DNA of 64,000 nt from Hypnocyclicus thermotrophus. GTDB taxonomy: Bacteria > Fusobacteriota > Fusobacteriia > Fusobacteriales > Fusobacteriaceae. The stretch is from the NCBI RefSeq assembly GCF_004365575.1, contig NZ_SOBG01000004.1:62001-126000 (forward strand). Direction: 5' to 3'. The first letter of the stretch is position 1. The number at the start of each line of letters is the position of its first letter. The notes beneath the pieces are model-generated. The model saw only the letters and a program-made list of their open reading frames with translations. It was not told where the DNA came from and ran no database searches. The translations under genes and the position numbers were made by a program. Shown here one piece after another: positions 56,981 to 64,000 of this stretch.

Positions 56981-57976
56981 ATGAAAGCATTAGCTTTATT
57001 TTCAGGTGGATTAGATAGTTCACTTGCTATAAAACTTATTAGCGAACAAGGTATTGAAGTAATTGCATTAAATTTTGTTTCTCATTTTTTTGGTGGAAAA
57101 AATGAGAGAGCCGAAAGGATGGCAAAACAACTTGGAGTTAAACTAGAATATATTGATTTTAAAGCTTTACATACTGATATTGTTAGAGAGGCTCCACATG
57201 GAAGAGGAAAAAATATGAATCCATGTATCGACTGTCATTCTTTAATGTTCAAATATGCTGCTGAAGTATTACTTGAAAAATTTGATGCTAGTTTTATTAT
57301 AAGTGGTGAAGTTCTTGGGCAAAGACCTATGTCTCAAAATAAAAGCGCTTTAAATCAAGTAAAAAAATTATCTGGTTATAAAGATCTTATCGTTAGACCT
57401 CTTTGTGCAAAACTTCTTGAACCAAGTTTACCTGAAAGAGAAGGTTGGATTGATAGAGAAAAACTTCTTGACATTAACGGGAGAAGTAGACAAATTCAAA
57501 TGGAATTAGCTGAAAAATTTGGTATTACAGAATATCCTAGCCCTGGTGGTGGATGTATGCTTACTGAGCCAAATTATTCTAAAAGATTAAAAATATTAGA
57601 AAATGATGGATGTTTATATGAAGAATATTCTTATCTATTTTATTTACTTAGATATGGTCGGTTCTTTAGGCTTGACGAAAAAAAATATTTGTTTGTAGGT
57701 AGAGAAAATGATGATAATTTAAAAATATCTGAATATAAAGATAAAGGTTCTCTTCATATTGTTAGTGCTGGTATTCCTGGTCCTGCAATTCTTGGAATTG
57801 GAAATTTTACAATAGAAGAAATTGAATTTGCAAAACAAATATTCTCTAGATATTCTAAAAATAAAGGAAAAGAAAAAATAAATGTATTAGTAAATGATAA
57901 TGTTGAAACTGTTTCTGCTCTTAACTTAAAAGAAATAGAAAATAAAATAAAAAAATATATAATACTTGGAAATTAA
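56981..57976 (+). CDS. PP-loop ATP pyrophosphatase, tRNA thiolation-like
   Basis: 331 aa. The N-terminal PP-loop ALFSGGLDSSLA (about 5-16) and CIDCH near residue 82 resemble MnmA/ThiI-type sulfurtransferases. GEVLGQRPMSQN and SPGGGCML follow. The C-terminal ~120 residues fit the NFACT-R-like domain seen fused to such proteins. It may thiolate tRNA; the exact substrate is unknown. AAAGGAG precedes the ATG. It is near two TtcA-like genes, so this part of the chromosome is rich in PP-loop enzymes. Confidence 0.82.
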   Translation: MKALALFSGGLDSSLAIKLISEQGIEVIALNFVSHFFGGKNERAERMAKQLGVKLEYIDFKALHTDIVREAPHGRGKNMNPCIDCHSLMFKYAAEVLLEKFDASFIISGEVLGQRPMSQNKSALNQVKKLSGYKDLIVRPLCAKLLEPSLPEREGWIDREKLLDINGRSRQIQMELAEKFGITEYPSPGGGCMLTEPNYSKRLKILENDGCLYEEYSYLFYLLRYGRFFRLDEKKYLFVGRENDDNLKISEYKDKGSLHIVSAGIPGPAILGIGNFTIEEIEFAKQIFSRYSKNKGKEKINVLVNDNVETVSALNLKEIENKIKKYIILGN

Positions 57977-57980
57977 TTAA

Positions 57981-58003
57981 AGGTAGACTATATTAGTCTA
58001 CCT
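57981..58003. terminator. Bidirectional terminator between convergent genes
   Basis: 10-bp arms AGGTAGACTA and TAGTCTACCT with a 3-base loop. Confidence 0.9.
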
Positions 58004-58006
58004 CTT

Positions 58007-58297
58007 TTATTGACTTTGTATATAATTTTCATAAAATTTTAATGCTTTTGGAGTAACAACTCTTATTTTTTTCACTTTCTCATTTGGCTTGTATGTTTCC
58101 GTATTGCAATTTCCATTTTTTTGACAATTATCACAAGTTGTATCAAAATAATGATTATTCAATTCTAAAAAACCTTCTTTTTCTAATTCATCTAATAAAT
58201 ATTCTAATCTATCTTCAGATATTTTTAATTCTGCCATTAAACCATCCATAGTAAACACTTCTTGACTTAATATTAATTTTAATAATGTATATTTCAC
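58007..58297 (-). CDS. FeoC-like winged-helix protein with Cys cluster, GTG start
   Basis: 96 aa. A winged-helix N-terminus (LLKLILSQEVFTMDGLMAEL, DRLEYLLDELEKEGFLEL) is followed by CDNCQKNGNC, a cluster that could bind iron-sulfur or zinc. It resembles FeoC-type regulators, but no feoA/feoB gene is nearby. The GTG start follows AAAGGAG by seven bases. Likely a small redox or metal-sensing regulator; the target is unknown. Confidence 0.7.
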   Translation of the reverse strand: MKYTLLKLILSQEVFTMDGLMAELKISEDRLEYLLDELEKEGFLELNNHYFDTTCDNCQKNGNCNTETYKPNEKVKKIRVVTPKALKFYENYIQSQ

Positions 58298-58552
58298 TAT
58301 ATCACTCCTTTCTCAAAAATATAGAAATAATGTCTTATTAAAGTATAACATATTTTTTGATTAATATAAATAATAAATATAAAGTATTGATTTTATATAT
58401 TAATACTTTGTTTTATTTATTTTTTTTTGATTAATAAAATAGATTCTAAGTAATTTAGACTTTTTCTTTATAAAATTAGTAAAAATACTTTTTAAAATAT
58501 TGATTTTATGATAAAATACCTTGAATTCTATTATTTATATGGAGGATAAAAA

Positions 58553-59413
58553 ATGAAAAATAATTTTTCTTCATTGAAAAAAACATGTTCTATTGTAGAT
58601 TTTACAGACAATAAAGAAATAAAATCTTTAGAAGAAATTGAACAAAGTATAAAGACCACATATCGTAAAAAAATATGGTCAAAATTTATAAAAGCTGTTA
58701 AAGAATTTAATTTAGTTGAAGACGGTGATAAAATAGCTATTGGAATTTCTGGTGGTAAAGATAGTCTTTTGTTAGCTAAACTTTTTCAAGAACTAAAAAA
58801 AGATAAAAGTAAAAATTTTGAAGTAAAGTTTATAACAATGAATCCTGGGTTTGAAGCTATGGATTTAGAACAACTTAGAAAAAATCTAAACTATTTAAAT
58901 ATTCCTTGCGAGATATTTGAAGCAAATGTATGGGAAGCTGCTTTTAATAAAGATCCTGATAATCCTTGTTTTCTTTGTGCTAAAATGAGACGAGGAGTAT
59001 TATATAAAAAAGTAGAAGAACTAGGATGTAATAAAATGGCATTAGGACATCATTTTGATGATGTTATAGAAACTACTCTTATAAATATGTTTTATGCTGG
59101 TACTGTTAAAACTATGCTTCCAAAAGTAAAATCTACTAGTGATAAACTAACTTTAATAAGACCTTTATTTTATGTAAAAGAGCAAGATATTATAAATTAT
59201 ACAAAATTTAATAGTATAAATCCAATGAGTTGCGGATGTCCTATTGAAGCTGAAAAAACACCTTCTAAAAGAAAAAAAATTAAATTATTACTTAAAGATC
59301 TAGCTGAAAAAGATCCAGATATTAAACAAAGAATATTTAATTCCACTAGAAATATTAACCTTGATTATATTCTTGGATATGAAAAAAAAGGTAAAAAATA
59401 TCTTAACATATAG
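58553..59413 (+). CDS. TtcA-family tRNA 2-thiocytidine-like synthetase, copy 1
   Basis: 286 aa. The PP-loop SGGKDSLLL (about 65-73), CFLCAKMRRG near 141-150, GHHFDDVIET and a third Cys in SCGCP near 224-228 match the TtcA scheme of ATP-PP loop plus Fe-S ligands. TtcA thiolates C32 of tRNA in E. coli. GGAGG precedes the ATG. A second, divergent copy follows immediately. Confidence 0.9.
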   Translation: MKNNFSSLKKTCSIVDFTDNKEIKSLEEIEQSIKTTYRKKIWSKFIKAVKEFNLVEDGDKIAIGISGGKDSLLLAKLFQELKKDKSKNFEVKFITMNPGFEAMDLEQLRKNLNYLNIPCEIFEANVWEAAFNKDPDNPCFLCAKMRRGVLYKKVEELGCNKMALGHHFDDVIETTLINMFYAGTVKTMLPKVKSTSDKLTLIRPLFYVKEQDIINYTKFNSINPMSCGCPIEAEKTPSKRKKIKLLLKDLAEKDPDIKQRIFNSTRNINLDYILGYEKKGKKYLNI

Positions 59414-59422
59414 GTGAATTTA

Positions 59423-60373
59423 ATGAATATTATATATATTAATGATTTCTATGAACTAAATGATAAAACAGTTAATGAATATAATTTTAAAATAGATAAT
59501 AATACGCTTATAATCAAAAATAAAAATTTATTTAAGTTAACATTTGATTTAACAAAAAATTCTAGAATAAAAATATTACAAAATATAAGAAAAACTTGCA
59601 ATATAAATATTTGGTTTAATAAATTAACTTCACGAGAAGCTTTAGAATACATAGAAAGTAATGGCTTTAATAAAACATTGCTTAATATGTCTGGAAAAGC
59701 TATGCATAAATATAATATGATAGAAGATGGTGACAGAATAGCTATTGGAGTATCCGGTGGTAAAGATAGCCTTACATTAATAAATATTTTATATAGAGTA
59801 AAACAGATATCTAATATTAATTTTGATATAATCCCTATTCATATTCACCCAAATACTGATACTTCAAATACCCTACATATAAAAAAATATATCGAAAGCT
59901 TAAGATTAAAATTAAAAATAATCGAAACTGATTTAGAAAAATTTTTATTTGAAGAGGGTAATATAAAAAATCCTTGCTTTCTATGCGGAAGAATACGAAG
60001 AGGTATTCTATATACATACTTAAAAGAAAATAATATAAATAAATTAGCTCTTGGTCATCATAAAGATGATATTATCGAAACATATCTTATGAATATTTTT
60101 TATCAAGGAAATACTCATTCTATGAGACCAAGCTATTTTGCAAAAGAATATGAAATTCAAGTAATTAGACCTTTAGCATTTGTAGAAGAATCTACAACTA
60201 TAAAATATAGTAAAAAAATAAATCTTCCTATATTAAAATCCTCTTGTCCATATGAAACAAGTGATAATTCTAGAAGGCTTAAAATAAAAAATCTAATAAA
60301 AGAATTATCAATAGATAATCCGGATATTAGAAGCTCTATATTAAATGCTTTAAAATCTGATAAAAAAATATAA
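59423..60373 (+). CDS. TtcA-family protein, copy 2 with extra N-domain
   Basis: About 316 aa. Some 75-80 N-terminal residues (NIIYINDFYELNDKT and onward) are unlike copy 1. Then comes the TtcA core: SGGKDSLTL, CFLCGRIRRG, GHHKDDIIET and a Cys in SSCPYETSDN. The CGC of copy 1 is reduced to one Cys here. The ATG at 59423 follows AGGTG; a GTG three codons earlier overlaps it. Probably arose by tandem duplication and diverged. Confidence 0.88.
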   Translation: MNIIYINDFYELNDKTVNEYNFKIDNNTLIIKNKNLFKLTFDLTKNSRIKILQNIRKTCNINIWFNKLTSREALEYIESNGFNKTLLNMSGKAMHKYNMIEDGDRIAIGVSGGKDSLTLINILYRVKQISNINFDIIPIHIHPNTDTSNTLHIKKYIESLRLKLKIIETDLEKFLFEEGNIKNPCFLCGRIRRGILYTYLKENNINKLALGHHKDDIIETYLMNIFYQGNTHSMRPSYFAKEYEIQVIRPLAFVEESTTIKYSKKINLPILKSSCPYETSDNSRRLKIKNLIKELSIDNPDIRSSILNALKSDKKI

Positions 60374-60397
60374 ATATTATTAATAAAAATTTAAAAT

Positions 60398-60425
60398 AAA
60401 AAAGCAGGCTAATGCCCGCTTTTTT
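60398..60425. terminator. Terminator between TtcA-like gene and atpC
   Basis: Arms AAAAAAGCAGGC and GCCCGCTTTTTT with one mismatch and a 4-base loop, overlapping the atpC stop codon. Confidence 0.85.
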
Positions 60426-60828
60426 ATTTTAAATTTTCAGCTATTTTTACTTTTGTAAGAGATGCTTCAAGTGCTCTTTGTGTTACTGCAATATCTCTAT
60501 CTTCTTTTAGTTTAACTAATTTTGCTTTTGCAATTTCAACTTCTTTTTTAGCTTGTTCAATATCGATATCTTTTGCATCCATAGCATCATCTGCTAATAT
60601 AACTACATTATTATCTTTAATTTCTAAAAATCCACCCGCAACAAAAAATTTTAATTCCTCACTGGTAGATTTTATTTTCATCTCTCCAATAGCTAATTCT
60701 GCTACAAAAGGAGCGTGATTAGGTAAAATCCCCATATCTCCTTCTATTGTTCTTAATATAACTCTTTCTACTTCTTTTTCTAATACTATTTTTAAAGGTG
60801 TTATTATTTTAAAATTGAAAGTAGCCAT
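60424..60828 (-). CDS. atpC: ATP synthase F1 epsilon subunit
   Basis: 134 aa. The N-terminal beta-sandwich (FKIITPLKIVLEKEVERVIL, EGDMGILPNHAPF) and a C-terminal helical hairpin (DIEQAKKEVEIAKAKL) are typical. It regulates rotation and ATPase inhibition. It starts 2 bases after atpD and is the last gene of the operon. Confidence 0.97.
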   Translation of the reverse strand: MATFNFKIITPLKIVLEKEVERVILRTIEGDMGILPNHAPFVAELAIGEMKIKSTSEELKFFVAGGFLEIKDNNVVILADDAMDAKDIDIEQAKKEVEIAKAKLVKLKEDRDIAVTQRALEASLTKVKIAENLK

Positions 60829-60830
60829 TT

Positions 60831-62249
<1,419 letters not shown>

Positions 62250-62265
62250 TCATTTTTTTACAATG

Positions 62266-63114
62266 CTATATAGCGCTTGCTCCACTAACGATTTCAGATA
62301 TTTCTTGAGTAATTGCAGCCTGTCTTTCTCTATTATATTGTAAAGTAAGATCTGCTATCATCTCTTCTGCGTTATCTGTAGCATTTTGCATTGCTTGTCT
62401 TCTTGCTGCATGTTCACTTGCAGTATTTTCTAGTATAGCTTGATATATTTCTATATTCAATGTTTTAGGAATAAGTGTATCTAATATTCCTTCTTCTGAA
62501 GGCTCAAAGATATAAGGTACTTTTGATTCACTCTCTTTTCTTTCAATAGGCAACATTTTTTTTGTTGTTACTTCCCATCTTACAGCAGAGTAAAATTTAC
62601 TATATACCATATATACTTCATCAAATATATCTTCATTATAAAATTCTATAATGTTTTCGGCTATTTCTTTAGCTTTATCAAACATTAATTCTGGTATAAG
62701 TTGAATATATTCAGCCTTTAAATCTAATTCTCTTTTTCTAGCATAATCTCTTATTTTTTTACCTACTGCTATTACTGAAATAGATTTATCTGGATTATCT
62801 TGTCTTATTTTTTCAAGTGCTTTTATTGCCGTAGAATTAAAACTTCCACAAAGCCCTCTATCAGAAGTCATTACAATTACAGCAATTTTTTTAATATTTT
62901 CTTTTCCATCAAATAACGGATGTTTAAGATGTTTTGTAGAAGATACTACATTTGATAAAATTCTAGTTACTCCTTCAGAATAAGGTCTAGAATTTTCTAC
63001 CATTATAGAAAATCTTCTAAATTTTGTCGATGACACTATATTCATCGCATTTGTTATTTGGTGAGTGCTTTGTACACTTTTAATACGAGTTTTTATTTCT
63101 TTCGTTTTAGCCAT
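62266..63114 (-). CDS. atpG: ATP synthase F1 gamma subunit
   Basis: About 282 aa. The N-terminal helix ([24 protein letters not shown]) and C-terminal helix ([32 protein letters not shown], in the standard pattern) form the rotor coiled coil; [11 protein letters not shown] lies between. The ATG at 63114 is set by GGGGTGA; a GTG two codons upstream is possible. Confidence 0.98.
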   Translation of the reverse strand: MAKTKEIKTRIKSVQSTHQITNAMNIVSSTKFRRFSIMVENSRPYSEGVTRILSNVVSSTKHLKHPLFDGKENIKKIAVIVMTSDRGLCGSFNSTAIKALEKIRQDNPDKSISVIAVGKKIRDYARKRELDLKAEYIQLIPELMFDKAKEIAENIIEFYNEDIFDEVYMVYSKFYSAVRWEVTTKKMLPIERKESESKVPYIFEPSEEGILDTLIPKTLNIEIYQAILENTASEHAARRQAMQNATDNAEEMIADLTLQYNRERQAAITQEISEIVSGASAI

Positions 63115-63127
63115 ATTCACTCACCCC

Positions 63128-64000
63128 TTAACTAAAATTTACCTTAAATTCTTTTACCGCACCTGTTATTTTTTCTTCTAATTCATCATCAAGTTTTTTC
63201 TTTTCTAATATCTCTGCTAATATTTCAGTATTTTTTCTTAAATGATCAAGTACTTCTTTTTCAAATCTTCTTACGTCTTCTATAGCTATATCATCAAGAA
63301 GTCCATTAGTTACCATATAAAAAGAAACAACTTGTTCCTCTACTGGATACGGAGAATATTGAGGTTGTTTTAATATTTCCATTATTCTATGTCCTCTTTC
63401 AAGTTGAGCTTTTGTAGCTTTATCAAGATCAGAACCAAATTGAGCAAATGCAAGTAATTCGGTATATTGAGCTAATTCTAATTTTACTTTAGCTGCAACT
63501 TGTTTCATAGCTTTTATTTGAGCTGATCCTCCAACCCTTGATACTGAGATACCTGCATTTATTGCTGGTCTAAATCCAGAGTTAAAAAGTTCTGATTCTA
63601 AGAATATTTGTCCATCAGTAATTGATATTACATTTGTAGGAATATACGCTGATACATCTCCAGCTTGAGTTTCAATTATTGGTAATGCAGTAATTGAACC
63701 TGCTCCTAATTTATCAGATAATTTTGCTGCTCTTTCTAATAATCTTGAATGTAAATAGAATACATCTCCAGGATATGCTTCCCTTCCAGGTGGACGTTTT
63801 AATAATAAAGACATCTCTCTGTATGCAACTGCATGTTTTGTAAGATCATCATATATTATAAGTACATGTTCACCTTTTTCCATAAAATACTCTCCCATAG
63901 CTACTCCTGAATATGGTGCTATATATTGAAGAGCTGCTGGTTCTGATGCTGTTGCTGCTACAACTATAGTATAATCCATAGCTCCAGCTGCTTCTAATCT
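63128..64000 (-). CDS. atpA: ATP synthase F1 alpha subunit, N-terminus cut by window edge
   Basis: About 291 codons of the C-terminal part are visible and the frame runs off the window. It contains [43 protein letters not shown], in the alpha pattern, [28 protein letters not shown]-like text, and GIRPAINAG-like SRVGGSAQ. The visible start at MDYTIVV is an internal methionine, since RLEAAGA precedes it. It is the first visible gene of the atpA-G-D-C run. Confidence 0.97.
   Translation of the reverse strand, partial: RLEAAGAMDYTIVVAATASEPAALQYIAPYSGVAMGEYFMEKGEHVLIIYDDLTKHAVAYREMSLLLKRPPGREAYPGDVFYLHSRLLERAAKLSDKLGAGSITALPIIETQAGDVSAYIPTNVISITDGQIFLESELFNSGFRPAINAGISVSRVGGSAQIKAMKQVAAKVKLELAQYTELLAFAQFGSDLDKATKAQLERGHRIMEILKQPQYSPYPVEEQVVSFYMVTNGLLDDIAIEDVRRFEKEVLDHLRKNTEILAEILEKKKLDDELEEKITGAVKEFKVNFS

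Overview
The window is very AT-rich, gene-dense chromosomal DNA from a fermentative anaerobe, most likely a member of the Fusobacteriota. This rests on the low GC, on pyruvate:ferredoxin oxidoreductase with Pta-AckA, on signs of an outer membrane (a signal-peptide beta-barrel-like protein, an AMIN-domain amidase) beside Firmicutes-like gene orders, and on a YlxR-L7Ae fusion in the nusA operon. The phylum is inference; no rRNA is present to test it.

Layout. 1-7100 (minus): the information-processing operon rimP-nusA-ylxR/L7Ae-infB-rbfA-recJ-tig, with a promoter and a hairpin in its leader. 7.2-9.1 kb (plus): a small envelope protein and a YihY-family membrane protein. 9.1-15.2 kb (minus): pyruvate oxidation to acetate (nifJ, then pta-ackA). 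15.3-20.6 kb: ftsY, a small membrane protein, a four-carbon acid sugar kinase-like gene and a large sensor histidine kinase. 20.7-32.3 kb: envelope and RNA genes, including a carboxypeptidase-regulatory-like repeat protein, TPR proteins, dacA-tsaD, rnr-yqeK, a TPR protein with a dead nuclease-like domain, a GerMN protein, a cell-wall amidase and yajC. 32.4-39.0 kb: heat-shock genes, with dnaJ behind a GNAT-aldose epimerase pair and hrcA-grpE-(ABM)-dnaK behind a perfect CIRCE operator. 39.0-43.6 kb: a chemoreceptor, then a lysine riboswitch controlling an NhaC-family transporter. 43.6-51.5 kb: an orphan CheY-like regulator, lepB-rimI-unknown-histidine kinase, purB, a Gx-type transporter and glmM. 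51.6-60.4 kb: PhnA, a TetM-like GTPase, YaaA, tmRNA and SmpB, an HD protein, three PP-loop sulfurtransferase-like genes and a winged-helix Cys protein. 60.4-64.0 kb: the F1 part of the ATP synthase operon, cut in atpA.

How the genes work together. Pyruvate is oxidised by NifJ to acetyl-CoA, and Pta-AckA conserve its energy as ATP. Ribosome maturation and initiation (RimP, RbfA, IF2), transcription (NusA), nascent-chain handling (trigger factor, FtsY, YajC, LepB), chaperones (DnaK/J, GrpE) and ribosome rescue (tmRNA, SmpB) are all represented. Regulation can be read directly in several places: CIRCE at hrcA, a full OFF-type lysine attenuator, and many intrinsic terminators, including a 46-bp perfect palindrome shared by two convergent genes and a terminator made of CIRCE half-sites.

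Most of the window is housekeeping. I see no CRISPR array, prophage, intact insertion sequence, defence island or tRNA gene. The items most worth a second look are the CIRCE-armed terminator, the TPR protein with a degenerate restriction-endonuclease-like domain, the tandem TtcA-like pair, and the leader hairpin of the rimP-nusA operon.
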